Shown: positions 26,330 through 35,548 of the stretch, one piece after another
Layout of the letters: each line of letters starts with the position of its first letter
How positions within the stretch are numbered: position 1 is the first letter of the stretch
Assembly (NCBI RefSeq): GCF_007829525.1
Contig: NZ_VLJP01000023.1
Coordinates: 51,724 to 94,475, forward strand
DNA from: Mesorhizobium sp. J18
GTDB lineage: Bacteria > Pseudomonadota > Alphaproteobacteria > Rhizobiales > Rhizobiaceae
DNA length: 42,752 nucleotides
Direction of reading: 5' to 3'
Notes under the pieces: model-generated
What the model was told of the DNA's origin: nothing
Seen by the model: the letters and a program-made list of their open reading frames with translations, nothing else
The model's database searches: none
Made by a program: the position numbers and the translations under genes

Positions 26330-27160
26330 ATGCACGATGTGAAAGCCAACGGGGCTTCGATACCGGCGATCGGTCTCGGCACCTGGACCCTCAAGGGTGA
26401 TGAATGCGTCGATCTTGTAGAGCATGCGCTGAAGAACGGTTATCGCCATCTCGACACGGCTGCAAGCTATGGAAACGAAGTCGAGGTCGGCGAGGGACTG
26501 CGTGGCTCGGGTGTCGATCGCGACCAGGTCTTCGTTACGACCAAGGTCTGGTGGACGGATATCGCGCCGGGCGATTTCGAGCGATCCGCGGAGGCCAGCC
26601 TGACGCGGTTGGGCCTTGACCGGTTGGATCTTCTGCTCGTCCATTGGCCGAACCCGAAGGTGCCTCTCGAAGGCACGATCCGCTCGCTGAACGCCATGCG
26701 AGAGCAGGGTATAACCAGACATATCGGCGTCTCGAACTTCCCGACGAAGCTTCTAGCAGAGGCTATTCGGCTCTCTGATGCGCCGCTGGTGGCTAATCAG
26801 GTAGAGAACCACCCCTATCTCGATCAGAGCAAGGTCTATGAGGCCTGCCGCAAGGCCGATATCGCGATGGTGGCCTATAGCCCCCTCTATCGAGGCGGCG
26901 AACTGCTGGAGGAGCAGGCGATCAGGACGGCGGCGGAACAACACGGCAAGACGCCGGGTCAGATCGTGCTCAGATGGCAGGTCCAGCAGGACGGGGTGGT
27001 GGCCATCCCGCGCACCTCCAGGAAAGAGCGGCTTGCGGAAAATATAGGCATCTTCGACTTCACCCTGAGCGAGGAGGAAATGTCGGATATCTCGGCTCTG
27101 CGGAATGCCAACCGGCGTATTGCCAACTACGACTTCTCGCCGGAATGGGATTCTGCGTGA
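26330..27160 (+). CDS. Aldo/keto reductase, DkgB-like
   Basis: This 276-residue NADPH-dependent oxidoreductase is of the aldo/keto reductase fold. It shows the AKR signatures GYRHLDTAASYGNEVEVG (catalytic Asp and Tyr), TTKVW (Lys), LLLVHWPNP (His), GVSNF, NQVENHPYLDQ and the cofactor motif VAIPRTSRKERLAENI. It resembles 2,5-diketo-D-gluconate reductases, a broad group that reduces aldehydes and diketo acids; the real substrate is unknown. The ATG at 26330 has AGGAAG in front. A strong hairpin without a T run lies between it and the MFS gene downstream. Confidence 0.94.
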   Translation: MHDVKANGASIPAIGLGTWTLKGDECVDLVEHALKNGYRHLDTAASYGNEVEVGEGLRGSGVDRDQVFVTTKVWWTDIAPGDFERSAEASLTRLGLDRLDLLLVHWPNPKVPLEGTIRSLNAMREQGITRHIGVSNFPTKLLAEAIRLSDAPLVANQVENHPYLDQSKVYEACRKADIAMVAYSPLYRGGELLEEQAIRTAAEQHGKTPGQIVLRWQVQQDGVVAIPRTSRKERLAENIGIFDFTLSEEEMSDISALRNANRRIANYDFSPEWDSA

Positions 27161-27210
27161 TCCAATTTCATCCGCTTCGTTTTTGGGGCGGGCAAGGTCG
27201 ATTTCCTGCT

Positions 27211-27235
27211 ATTGCCGCTCCTGAAGGGGCGGCAA
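27211..27235. repeat. Stable inverted repeat between the reductase and MFS genes
   Basis: ATTGCCGCTCC pairs with GGGGCGGCAAT around a TGAA loop (10 Watson-Crick pairs and one wobble). There is no T run after it, so it may be a processing or stabilising hairpin or a weak terminator. Confidence 0.5.
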
Positions 27236-27278
27236 TGCTTGCCGGTGAGGAAGCTCTGGCAGGAATCGATCCTATAAA

Positions 27279-28478
27279 ATGGCAACGCAGGTTCGTCATC
27301 CAATCTGGCTTCCTGCAGTCCGCCAGCCGGGCGCACGCACTTTCGCCATTCTCTATGCACTGGAATCCTTCGCGCGCGCCTCCATCACCAGTCTCATTCC
27401 CATACAGGCCTATGACCTGCTGCATGACGAGCAGGCAGTCTCGCTCCTCTACACGCTCGTTGCCTTGCTCGGCCTGTCGGCCACGCTCTTCATGCCACTG
27501 CTTATTGAGCGTTTTGCGCGGCGCTGGGTCTATACGGTGGGTGTGGTGGCGCTGGTCGCCGGCTCGCTTTTCCTGCTGACCAATACGCTCGGAGGCCAAA
27601 TCCTCGGCATGCTGATACGCGTATGCGGAGCCAGCGCGCTGTCGATTACCCTCAACCTCTACATTATGGACCATATCCGCAAGACGGAGTTCATGACGGC
27701 CGAATCGCTGCGGCTTGCCTGGTCGACGCTGGCCTGGACCGGCGGTCCGACGCTTGGCGTCTTCCTCTACGCGCGATTCGGGCTTCTCGCAGCGCATGGC
27801 GCGGTCATTCTCTTTTCCGCGATCCTGCTGTTCCTGTTCTGGTATTTTCGGCTTGGCGACAATCCACTGATCCGGCCCGGAAAGCTCCGCGCGCAGAATC
27901 CGATGAAGAATATCGGCCGCTTTATTGTCCAGCCACGTTTGCGCCTGGCCTGGCTTATTGCTTTCGGCCGCTCCTGTTTCTGGTCGACCTTCTTCATCTA
28001 TGGGCCGTTGCTGATGGTCGCGACGGGACAGGGGGAGCTGGCGGGTGGCCTGCTCGTCTCAGGAGGCAACGCACTTTTGTTCACCGCACTCATCTGGGGC
28101 TGGTTCGGCAGGCGCTATGGCGCTAGGCGCACCATGGGCTTCGCATTCTTCGCCATGTCTGCCGCCCTGCTGGCTGCCGGCTATGCGGGAGAGACCGCCC
28201 CTCTGACGGCTGGCGGTCTGCTCCTTGTCTGTACCTTTTTCTGCATCGCGCTCGACGCGCTCGGCTCGACCGTCTTTATGCGTGCAGTAAGAGCCTATGA
28301 ACGGCCACAGATGACGGCAGTCTATCGGACTTATCTCGATCTTTCGGAACTGACGCCGCCGCTGGTCTACTCGGTTGTGCTTGCTTTTACCGGGCTCGGC
28401 GGCGTGTTCGTCACGCTCGGAATCTTCTGCATCATCTGCGGTTGGTTCACCTGGTACTATCTTCCGAAACGGATCTAG
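27279..28478 (+). CDS. MFS transporter of unknown substrate
   Basis: This 399-residue protein has about twelve hydrophobic helices typical of the major facilitator family. Helix-linking loops include LIERFARRWVYTV after helix 2 and GRRYGARRTMGF before helix 8, both positively charged as expected for cytosolic loops. I cannot place it in a substrate group. The ATG at 27279 matches the start of the hydrophobic N-terminus after about 20 residues. It ends two bases before the convergent DUF1428 gene. It follows the reductase by 118 bases with a hairpin between, so an operon is possible but not certain. Confidence 0.87.
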   Translation: MATQVRHPIWLPAVRQPGARTFAILYALESFARASITSLIPIQAYDLLHDEQAVSLLYTLVALLGLSATLFMPLLIERFARRWVYTVGVVALVAGSLFLLTNTLGGQILGMLIRVCGASALSITLNLYIMDHIRKTEFMTAESLRLAWSTLAWTGGPTLGVFLYARFGLLAAHGAVILFSAILLFLFWYFRLGDNPLIRPGKLRAQNPMKNIGRFIVQPRLRLAWLIAFGRSCFWSTFFIYGPLLMVATGQGELAGGLLVSGGNALLFTALIWGWFGRRYGARRTMGFAFFAMSAALLAAGYAGETAPLTAGGLLLVCTFFCIALDALGSTVFMRAVRAYERPQMTAVYRTYLDLSELTPPLVYSVVLAFTGLGGVFVTLGIFCIICGWFTWYYLPKRI

Positions 28479-28480
28479 CC

Positions 28481-29200
28481 CTAAGCATCCACGATCGGAA
28501 CGAAACCGCCGAAGATCATGCGCTGGCCGTCAAAAGGCATGCTGCTCATATCTCCTTGCAAGCGCGGATCTTCCATCGTCTTCTTCATACCAATGTCGCG
28601 GATTTCCTTGGAAGGCCATTCGATCCAGGAATAGACGACCAGTTCGTCGTCCTTCGCCTTCACGGCACGTTTGTAGTCGGTGACCTTGCCGTCGGGCACG
28701 TCATCGCTCCAGGCTTCCACCACGCGGATAGCGCCATGGTCCTTGAAAACGGTTGCCGCTTTCGCCGCCATATCGTGATAGGCGTCCTTGTTGGCGGACG
28801 GGACCGCAAGCAGGAAACCGTCGGTATATCCCATGCTTCCGCCTCCTGCTTCGTCCACGAAGGGAGCAAAACCGCCAAAGATCATGCGCTGCCCGTCGAA
28901 AGGCATTGTGTCACCCATCTGTTTCATGCGCGGGTCGCTCATCATCTTCTGGTTGGCAGCGTCCCGGACCTCCTTCGAGGGATATTCGAACCAGCCGAAG
29001 ACGACAACTTCATCATCCTTCGCCTGAACGGCACCCTTGAAGTCGGTGACCTTGCCGTCGGGCACGTCGTCGCCCCAGGCTTCAACCAGGCGGGTCACGC
29101 CGAACTCCCTGAAAAGCGGTGCTGCCTCGGCGGCGTGCTTGCGATAGGTTTCCTTGTTGGCGGCGGGCACCGCGACGACAAATCCTTCAATGTAACCCAT
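28481..29200 (-). CDS. Tandem DUF1428 protein (two copies in one chain)
   Basis: This 239-residue protein is made of two DUF1428 domains of 117 residues each, joined by a five-residue linker AGGGS. Copy one begins MGYIEGFVVAVPAANKETY and copy two MGYTDGFLLAVPSANKDAY; both contain EAW-x-DDVPDGKVTD, KDDE-x-VV and MPFDGQRMIFGGF. By hand alignment about 72 of 117 positions are identical. Known DUF1428 proteins are single-domain, dimeric ferredoxin-like barrels of unknown function, so the fusion probably makes an intrachain dimer. The ATG at 29200 has AGGAGG upstream. The GST gene 26 bases upstream on the same strand suggests co-transcription. Confidence 0.92.
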   Translation of the reverse strand: MGYIEGFVVAVPAANKETYRKHAAEAAPLFREFGVTRLVEAWGDDVPDGKVTDFKGAVQAKDDEVVVFGWFEYPSKEVRDAANQKMMSDPRMKQMGDTMPFDGQRMIFGGFAPFVDEAGGGSMGYTDGFLLAVPSANKDAYHDMAAKAATVFKDHGAIRVVEAWSDDVPDGKVTDYKRAVKAKDDELVVYSWIEWPSKEIRDIGMKKTMEDPRLQGDMSSMPFDGQRMIFGGFVPIVDA

Positions 29201-29226
29201 TATCTTTCCTCCTGGTTTTTGCCGGC

Positions 29227-29904
29227 TCACACGGCCTCGGCAAGTTCGTGTTTGCGGAAGTGAGAAAGCTGTGCTTCCAGCGCCCTCTGGAAAGCGGGGC
29301 GCGCCTCGCATCGCGCCTGATATCGCGCGAGATTAGGGTGTTCCGCGACGAGATCGGTGTGACGCAGAATGCGCAGCACCGTCGTCATCATCAGATCGCC
29401 GGCGGTGAAGCGGTCTTCCAGATAATCCCGTTCGCCCAGCCAGCTCGAAAGCCGGCCAAGCCGCTCGCGCACATCCCTCTCCACCTGGGGGCGGCGTGCG
29501 CGTGCCCATTCTGCACCGGCGTTGAAAATGTCGATGCCGGCAAGTTCGGCTATCATGGGCTCGATGCTGTTGAGCGCGGCAGTTACCCAGCAGGCGGTGC
29601 GCGCCCGCTCCGCCGGATCGCGCGGCATCAGCACCTCCGACCGCTCGGCGATGTGCAGGACGATGGCGCCGCTCTCGAACATATGGATATCGCCCTCGTT
29701 GTAGATGGGCACCTGGCCGAAGGGCTGTTCGCGGAAATAGTCCTGCGGACGCGCGGTCTTGGCGTCGAGCAGCCGCTCGCGATAGGGGAGGCCCGCTTCC
29801 TCCAGCGCCCAGCGCACGCGCAAATCGCGCACCACGCCCTGGGCGAAATCAGGGACCCAGGAAAAGGCGCTGATCTCGATCTCGGCTTGCGTATTGACGG
29901 GCAT
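29227..29904 (-). CDS. Glutathione S-transferase family protein
   Basis: This 225-residue protein has an N-terminal thioredoxin fold (VRWALEEAGLPYRERLLD, then QPFGQVPIYNEGDIHMFESGAIVLHIAE, the glutathione-binding cis-Pro and E-S residues) and an all-helical C-terminal domain (YLEDRFTAGDLMMTTVLRIL, a typical N-capping box). It probably conjugates or reduces an electrophile with glutathione. The ATG at 29904 has GAGGAAA upstream. It is divergent from a MarR regulator with a palindromic site between them, which suggests induction by a small toxic or phenolic compound. Confidence 0.92.
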   Translation of the reverse strand: MPVNTQAEIEISAFSWVPDFAQGVVRDLRVRWALEEAGLPYRERLLDAKTARPQDYFREQPFGQVPIYNEGDIHMFESGAIVLHIAERSEVLMPRDPAERARTACWVTAALNSIEPMIAELAGIDIFNAGAEWARARRPQVERDVRERLGRLSSWLGERDYLEDRFTAGDLMMTTVLRILRHTDLVAEHPNLARYQARCEARPAFQRALEAQLSHFRKHELAEAV

Positions 29905-29938
29905 GGCGTTTCCTCGTTTTTTGAGCTTGACAATATAA

Positions 29939-29950
29939 GTTGATATCAAC
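29939..29950. promoter_or_regulatory. Palindromic operator between GST and MarR genes
   Basis: GTTGATATCAAC is a perfect 12-base palindrome flanked by AT-rich bases on both sides. It is 12 bases before the MarR start and 35 before the GST start, the usual place for a MarR autorepression site. Confidence 0.65.
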
Positions 29951-29961
29951 ATAATTTCTGC

Positions 29962-30408
29962 ATGTCAAATAACGAAATCATTCCATTCGAAACAACGCAC
30001 TACGTCCGTGACCATTGCTTGTGTCTGGCAACCCAGCGGGCGGCACGTTTTCTCGCCCGTCGTTATGACGATGCGTTGCGTCCCATCGGCCTTACAAGCG
30101 GACAGTTCTCGCTGCTGATGTCGCTGAACCGTCCTGAGCCGCCCTCGATCGGTTCAGTGGCAAGGCTACTGGCGATGGACCGCACCACGCTTACCGCCAA
30201 CCTGAAGCCGCTTGAAAGGCGAGGGCTGGTGGAGACGAAGGTGGACCCGGCCGACCGGCGCGGCCGCCTTCTGAAGCTGACGGGGGCGGGGGGCACACTG
30301 CTGCAATCGGCTCTGCCGATCTGGAAGCAGATGCAAGAAGAAACCGAAAAGCTGCTCACAGGCACCAGCGCCGACCGCCTGCGCGACGGCTTGCGCGCCT
30401 TGTCCTAA
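29962..30408 (+). CDS. MarR-family transcriptional regulator
   Basis: This 148-residue protein has the MarR winged-helix core: LRPIGLTSGQFSLLMSLNRP, the recognition region SVARLLAMDRTTLTANLKPL, and the wing with DPADRRGRLLKLT. Two N-terminal cysteines (HCLCLATQRAARFL, near residues 19-21) precede helix 1 and could sense oxidants or thiol-reactive compounds, as in OhrR-type members, though this is inference. It probably represses the divergent GST-DUF1428 unit and itself through the palindrome at 29939-29950. Confidence 0.93.
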   Translation: MSNNEIIPFETTHYVRDHCLCLATQRAARFLARRYDDALRPIGLTSGQFSLLMSLNRPEPPSIGSVARLLAMDRTTLTANLKPLERRGLVETKVDPADRRGRLLKLTGAGGTLLQSALPIWKQMQEETEKLLTGTSADRLRDGLRALS

Positions 30409-30590
30409 TCGCACACACGGGGCATCTAAAATTTAATGTCGGTCGGGCCTTCCGTGTGTCGCGCAATGGGTATCCAAGGCAGCTCTCCACAACCGGGCAG
30501 GATTTCGCCGCAATTTATGCTAATAGCCCGACATTGGCTTCGCGAATTGCCGAATCGGGCTCTGAGCGCCCATGGAGAGAGGGATCCTGT

Positions 30591-31244
30591 ATGCTGAAGA
30601 AATCCATTATCGCCTTTACCGTCGCTGCCTTTGCTGCAGGCTGTACAACCGATCCCTATACGGGCCAGCAGAAGATTTCCAACACGGCCGGCGGGGCTGC
30701 GCTGGGTGCCCTTGCGGGCGCCGGTGCCGGCCTTCTCGTGGGCGGCGATGATCGTCGCAACGCACTGATCGGCGCGGGCATCGGCATGCTTGCGGGCGGT
30801 GCGGTCGGTGGCTACATGGACCAGCAGGAAGCCGAATTGCGCGCGCAGTTGCAGGGGACGGGGGTCAGCGTTACGCGCAACGGCGATTACATAACCCTCA
30901 ATATGCCGTCGAACATCACTTTCGAGACGGATCGTGATTCGATCATGCCGGCCTTCTATCCGACGCTGAATTCCGTCACTCTCGTTCTGCAGAAATACAA
31001 GCAGACGCTGGTCGATGTTTACGGCCACACGGATTCGACCGGTAGCGACCAGTACAACATGGACCTTTCGCAGCGCCGTGCCTCGGCTGTTGCGAGCTAT
31101 CTGACCGCTCAGGGTGTCGACAGCCGCCGCTTTGCCATCATCGGCATGGGTGAAACGCAGCCGATCGCTTCCAATGATACGGAGGCCGGCCGCGCGCAGA
31201 ACCGCCGCGTGGAGATCCGCCTGTCGCCGCTGACAGGCGCTTGA
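30591..31244 (+). CDS. OmpA-family outer-membrane lipoprotein with glycine zipper
   Basis: This 217-residue protein has a signal peptide ending AAGC-TTDP, so the Cys at about residue 18 is probably lipidated (the -3 residue is Ala, slightly unusual). Next come two glycine-zipper stretches (GGAALGALAGAGAGLLVGG and LIGAGIGMLAGGAVGGYM) and an OmpA C-terminal peptidoglycan-binding domain with VYGHTDSTGSDQYNMDLSQ, RRASAVASYL and AQNRRVEI. It probably anchors the outer membrane to peptidoglycan, like YiaD. The ATG at 30591 is preceded by GGAGAGAGGG. A terminator follows. Confidence 0.93.
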   Translation: MLKKSIIAFTVAAFAAGCTTDPYTGQQKISNTAGGAALGALAGAGAGLLVGGDDRRNALIGAGIGMLAGGAVGGYMDQQEAELRAQLQGTGVSVTRNGDYITLNMPSNITFETDRDSIMPAFYPTLNSVTLVLQKYKQTLVDVYGHTDSTGSDQYNMDLSQRRASAVASYLTAQGVDSRRFAIIGMGETQPIASNDTEAGRAQNRRVEIRLSPLTGA

Positions 31245-31265
31245 GGCATTCTCAAGCGAGTTTAG

Positions 31266-31299
31266 GAAGGCGTCTGGGGAAACCGAGGCGCCTTTTCCT
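31266..31299 (+). terminator. Likely terminator after the OmpA-like lipoprotein
   Basis: AAGGCGTCT pairs with AGGCGCCTT (allowing one mismatch or bulge) around a 10-base loop and is followed by a short T-rich run TTTTCC. Confidence 0.7.
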
Positions 31300-31471
31300 T
31301 GCGATTTGCACCACTTTCCCGAATCGCCAAGGGCCCTTTAAGGCAAGCGCCTTTCATTGCTTTCGGGTTCGCGTTGCAGAGGCGCTGTTCGCGCATCTCC
31401 GCCCGGAATGAATTAAGAACAAAATCCGATAATACATATAGATCAATGTGTTATCTCCTATTGCAAAATGA

Positions 31472-31486
31472 GAACAAAAAAGGTAC
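31472..31486. promoter_or_regulatory. LexA (SOS) box-like site upstream of recA
   Basis: GAACAAAAAAGGTAC fits GAAC-N7-GAAC, the alphaproteobacterial LexA direct repeat, with one mismatch (GTAC for GAAC). It lies 56 bases before recA, the expected place. Confidence 0.6.
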
Positions 31487-31541
31487 AAAAAATATCAGGA
31501 GATCGGCCGGCAGGCCTTCGTCGTTGAGCAAGGGGTGATAT

Positions 31542-32627
31542 ATGATGGCGCAGAATTCATTGCGGCTTGTAGAGGATAACTCGGTGGACAAATCCAAGGC
31601 TCTGGATGCTGCGCTGTCGCAGATCGAGCGCGCCTTCGGCAAGGGCTCGATCATGCGCCTCGGCGCGAATGAGCAGGCGGTTGAGATCGAGACGGTATCG
31701 ACCGGCTCGCTCGGCCTCGACATAGCGCTGGGCGTCGGCGGCTTACCGCGCGGCCGCATCATCGAGATCTATGGCCCGGAAAGCTCGGGTAAGACAACCC
31801 TTGCGCTTCATACTGTTGCTGAAGCGCAGAAGAAGGGCGGCATCTGCGGTTTTATCGATGCCGAGCATGCTTTGGACCCGGTCTATGCCCGCAAGCTGGG
31901 TGTCGATCTGGAGAATCTCCTGATCTCCCAACCCGATACGGGCGAGCAAGCGCTGGAAATCTGCGATACGCTGGTGCGCTCCGGCGCGATCGACGTGATC
32001 GTGGTCGATTCCGTCGCTGCGCTGACTCCGCGTGCGGAGATCGAAGGCGAGATGGGCGATTCCCTTCCGGGCATGCAGGCCCGCCTGATGAGCCAGGCGC
32101 TGCGCAAGCTGACCGCCTCCATCTCGCGCTCCAACACCATGGTGATCTTCATCAACCAGATTCGCATGAAGATCGGCGTGATGTTCGGTTCGCCGGAGAC
32201 GACCACCGGCGGTAATGCGCTCAAATTTTATTCCTCCGTGCGCCTCGACATTCGCCGTATCGGCTCGGTCAAGGACCGCGACGAGGTGATCGGCAATCAG
32301 ACCCGCGTCAAGGTCGTGAAGAACAAGCTTGCGCCGCCCTTTAAGCAGGTTGAGTTCGACATCATGTATGGCGAGGGAGTCTCCAAGACCGGAGAATTGA
32401 TCGATCTTGGCGTCAAGGCTGGCGTGGTGGAAAAATCCGGCGCCTGGTTCTCCTATAATTCCCAGCGTCTCGGGCAGGGACGCGAGAACGCCAAGATATT
32501 CCTGCGTGACAATCCGGAAATGGCACGCGAGATCGAGACGGCGCTGAGGCAAAATGCAGGCCTGATCGCCGACCAGTTCCTCGACGATGGCCGGCCCGAC
32601 GATCTGGACGACGTGGCGGAAGGCTAA
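31542..32627 (+). CDS. recA: Recombinase RecA
   Basis: This 361-residue protein forms filaments on single-stranded DNA, drives homologous recombination and triggers LexA cleavage. It has Walker A GPESSGKT (residues 78-85), Walker [11 protein letters not shown], the DNA-binding loops L1 ([12 protein letters not shown]) and L2 ([21 protein letters not shown]), and an acidic C-terminal tail [14 protein letters not shown]. Length is normal. A LexA-box-like site lies upstream and a strong terminator downstream, so it is an independent unit. A second ATG one codon in is equally possible. Confidence 0.99.
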   Translation: MMAQNSLRLVEDNSVDKSKALDAALSQIERAFGKGSIMRLGANEQAVEIETVSTGSLGLDIALGVGGLPRGRIIEIYGPESSGKTTLALHTVAEAQKKGGICGFIDAEHALDPVYARKLGVDLENLLISQPDTGEQALEICDTLVRSGAIDVIVVDSVAALTPRAEIEGEMGDSLPGMQARLMSQALRKLTASISRSNTMVIFINQIRMKIGVMFGSPETTTGGNALKFYSSVRLDIRRIGSVKDRDEVIGNQTRVKVVKNKLAPPFKQVEFDIMYGEGVSKTGELIDLGVKAGVVEKSGAWFSYNSQRLGQGRENAKIFLRDNPEMAREIETALRQNAGLIADQFLDDGRPDDLDDVAEG

Positions 32628-32653
32628 GCAGCGCCGTAGCTTGTAATAGCAAG

Positions 32654-32685
32654 ACGCCGCCTGCGAAAACGGGCGGCGTTTTTTT
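32654..32685 (+). terminator. Rho-independent terminator after recA
   Basis: ACGCCGCC pairs perfectly with GGCGGCGT around a TGCGAAAACG loop and is followed by seven T residues. Confidence 0.93.
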
Positions 32686-32824
32686 GGAACCCGACGATGG
32701 CCTGTCGGATCCTTTGCCTTCCGGCGATTATCGCGAGTTTCTGGACAGCTTTATGCGCGGAGGCTAAAAGGCCTCTTCCTTTTCCCGTCTTCTGAAACTG
32801 CGGGCTCCTCGCAAAGGCAAAAAA

Positions 32825-35488
32825 ATGAGTGGCGTCAACGACATCCGGTCGACATTTCTCGGCTATTTCAACAGGAACGGGCATGAGATTGTCTCGTCCA
32901 GCCCGCTTGTCCCGCGCAATGATCCGACGCTGATGTTCACTAATGCGGGCATGGTGCAGTTCAAGAATGTTTTCACCGGCCTTGAGACTAGGCCCTATTC
33001 GCGAGCCGTGACGGCGCAAAAATGCGTTCGTGCCGGCGGCAAACACAACGACCTCGACAATGTTGGCTATACCGCGCGCCATCACACCTTTTTCGAGATG
33101 CTGGGGAATTTCTCCTTCGGTGATTATTTCAAGGACCTCGCGATCGAACTCGCCTGGAATCTGATCACCAAGGAGTTTGGCCTCAGCCGCGACCGCCTGC
33201 TGGTCACCATCTACCATACCGACGACGAGGCGGCGAACCATTGGAAAAAGATCGCCGGCTTGCCTGACGACCGTATCATCCGCATCGCCACCAGCGACAA
33301 TTTCTGGGCCATGGGCGATACCGGCCCTTGCGGTCCGTGCTCGGAAATCTTCTACGATCACGGCGAAGGCATTCCCGGTGGCCCTCCGGGCAGCCCCGAC
33401 GAGGATGGCGACCGCTTCATCGAGATCTGGAATCTCGTTTTCATGCAATACGAGCAGGTGACGAAAGAGGAACGCGTGGACCTGCCGCGGCCCTCCATCG
33501 ACACCGGCATGGGGTTGGAGCGTATGGCGGCCGTCCTACAGGGCGTCCATGATAATTACGACATTGACCTTTTCAGGGCGCTGATCCGGGCTTCGGAGGA
33601 GGCGACCGGCGTCAAGGCGGAGGGAAAGAACGCCGCCAGCCACAAGGTGATCGCCGATCATCTGCGCGCTTCTAGCTTCCTTATCGCCGATGGCGTGCTG
33701 CCTTCGAACGAAGGGCGCGGCTATGTGCTGCGTCGTATCATGCGGCGCGCCATGCGTCATGCGCAGCTTCTTGGGGCGAGCGAGCCGCTGATGTGGCGAC
33801 TTGTCCCGGCCCTCATACGAGAAATGGGGCAGGCCTATCCAGAACTGCAGCGAGGCCAGGCGCTGATCACGGAGACGCTGAAACTTGAGGAGACCCGTTT
33901 TCGCAAGACATTGGCGCGTGGACTGAACCTTCTAGCGGAGGCGACCGAGGGTATGTCCGAGGGTGCGCGGCTCGACGGCGAGACTGCGTTCAAGCTCTAT
34001 GACACCTATGGTTTTCCGCTCGATCTGACACAGGATGCCCTGCGCCAAAGGGGCATCAGCGTCGACCTGGCAGGCTTCGATGCCGCCATGGAGCGGCAGA
34101 AGGCCGAGGCACGGGCGAGTTGGGCCGGTTCCGGCGAGGCGGCTACCGAGACCATATGGTTCGCCGTCAAGGAGCAGACGGGAGTCACCGAGTTCCTCGG
34201 TTACGAGACCGAAACTGCCGAAGGCGTGATCCAGGCGCTGGTTAAAGATAATGCCATCGTCGCAGCGGCGGAGAAGGGCGATGCGGTTGCTGTCGTCGTC
34301 AATCAGACGCCGTTTTACGGCGAATCCGGCGGCCAGGTCGGCGACACCGGAACCATTCGCGGTGACGGTTTTATCATTGAGGTCACCGATACGCAGAAGA
34401 AGGGTGACGGTCTTCTGGTGCATTACGGCCGTGTGATGAGTGGCAAGGTCGAGCCCGGTGACGAAGTTGCGCTGGAAGTCGATCATGCGCGGCGCACCCG
34501 GCTACGCTCCAACCATTCAGCTACGCATCTCATCCACGAGGCGCTGCGCGAGGTGCTCGGCACGCATGTCGCGCAGAAGGGATCGCTTGTCGCTCCCGAC
34601 AGACTGCGTTTCGATTTCTCCCATCCGAAGCCGGTGACACCGGAGGAACTGGAGCGCATCGAAGCCTATGCCAATGAAATCGTGCTGCAAAACAGCCCGG
34701 TCGAGACGCGGTTGATGTCGGTCGATGACGCGATTGCCGAAGGGGCGATGGCACTTTTCGGCGAAAAATATGGAGATGAGGTCCGTGTCGTCAGCATGGG
34801 TACGGCGCTGCACGGCGACAAGGCCGGCAAGACCTATTCGCTGGAGCTCTGCGGCGGCACCCATGTGCGCGCGACGGGCGACATCGGTCTTGTCCGATTG
34901 CTGGGTGACAGTGCTGTTGCCGCCGGCGTCCGCCGTATCGAGGCTTTGACCGGCGAGGATGCGCGTCGCCATCTCGACGAACAGGATCGCCGGCTGAAAG
35001 CCGCGGCTGCGGCGCTGAAGGTCGCGCCTGCCGATGTCGTGTCGCGTATCGAGACCGTTTTGGAGGAGCGCCGCCGGCTTGAGCGCGAGCTTTCCGATGC
35101 GCGCAAGAAGCTGGCTCTCGGCGGCGGCATGTCAGCCGGAGCGGCGGAGACAGGTCCGGAAAATGTCGCCGGGGTCGGCTTTGTCGGCCGCGTTGTCGAA
35201 GGCGTTTCGGCCAAGGAACTGAAGCCGCTGGCCGACGAGGGCAAGAAGGCAGTCGGCTCCGGCGTTGTCGTCTTTGTGGGAACGGATGACGGGAAGGCAA
35301 GTGTTGTGGTCGGCGTCACCGACGATCTTACCCAGCGCTTCAGCGCTGTTGATCTCGTGCGGGCCGCTTCCGCCGCGATTGGCGGCAAGGGCGGTGGCGG
35401 ACGACCGGACATGGCTCAGGCAGGTGGTCCCGAAGCGGAGAAGGCTGCGGCGGCGGTGGAAGCGGTAAAGGCGGCCATGGCCGGCTAA
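32825..35488 (+). CDS. alaS: Alanyl-tRNA synthetase
   Basis: This 887-residue class II synthetase charges tRNA-Ala. The N-terminal catalytic domain has [19 protein letters not shown] and [17 protein letters not shown]; the editing domain has the HxxxH motif [12 protein letters not shown] (about 562) and the second metal site [13 protein letters not shown] (about 676); the C-terminal C-Ala domain ends in the [16 protein letters not shown] motif. All domains are intact. The ATG at 32825 starts the homology; its ribosome site is weak. The 140-base leader after the recA terminator holds a GAGGC/GCCTC hairpin and a short possible leader frame. Confidence 0.99.
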   Translation: MSGVNDIRSTFLGYFNRNGHEIVSSSPLVPRNDPTLMFTNAGMVQFKNVFTGLETRPYSRAVTAQKCVRAGGKHNDLDNVGYTARHHTFFEMLGNFSFGDYFKDLAIELAWNLITKEFGLSRDRLLVTIYHTDDEAANHWKKIAGLPDDRIIRIATSDNFWAMGDTGPCGPCSEIFYDHGEGIPGGPPGSPDEDGDRFIEIWNLVFMQYEQVTKEERVDLPRPSIDTGMGLERMAAVLQGVHDNYDIDLFRALIRASEEATGVKAEGKNAASHKVIADHLRASSFLIADGVLPSNEGRGYVLRRIMRRAMRHAQLLGASEPLMWRLVPALIREMGQAYPELQRGQALITETLKLEETRFRKTLARGLNLLAEATEGMSEGARLDGETAFKLYDTYGFPLDLTQDALRQRGISVDLAGFDAAMERQKAEARASWAGSGEAATETIWFAVKEQTGVTEFLGYETETAEGVIQALVKDNAIVAAAEKGDAVAVVVNQTPFYGESGGQVGDTGTIRGDGFIIEVTDTQKKGDGLLVHYGRVMSGKVEPGDEVALEVDHARRTRLRSNHSATHLIHEALREVLGTHVAQKGSLVAPDRLRFDFSHPKPVTPEELERIEAYANEIVLQNSPVETRLMSVDDAIAEGAMALFGEKYGDEVRVVSMGTALHGDKAGKTYSLELCGGTHVRATGDIGLVRLLGDSAVAAGVRRIEALTGEDARRHLDEQDRRLKAAAAALKVAPADVVSRIETVLEERRRLERELSDARKKLALGGGMSAGAAETGPENVAGVGFVGRVVEGVSAKELKPLADEGKKAVGSGVVVFVGTDDGKASVVVGVTDDLTQRFSAVDLVRAASAAIGGKGGGGRPDMAQAGGPEAEKAAAAVEAVKAAMAG

Positions 35489-35548
35489 TCTGGGCGTCTG
35501 CCCTTCAGTCGAGACGTGAGAATGCGTCCGTAGACCGTAAGCCGCCGA

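Noticed and set aside
32624-33448. A 274-codon minus-strand open frame over the recA-alaS junction
   Set aside because: It crosses the recA terminator and the alaS start in antisense and has no recognisable domain.
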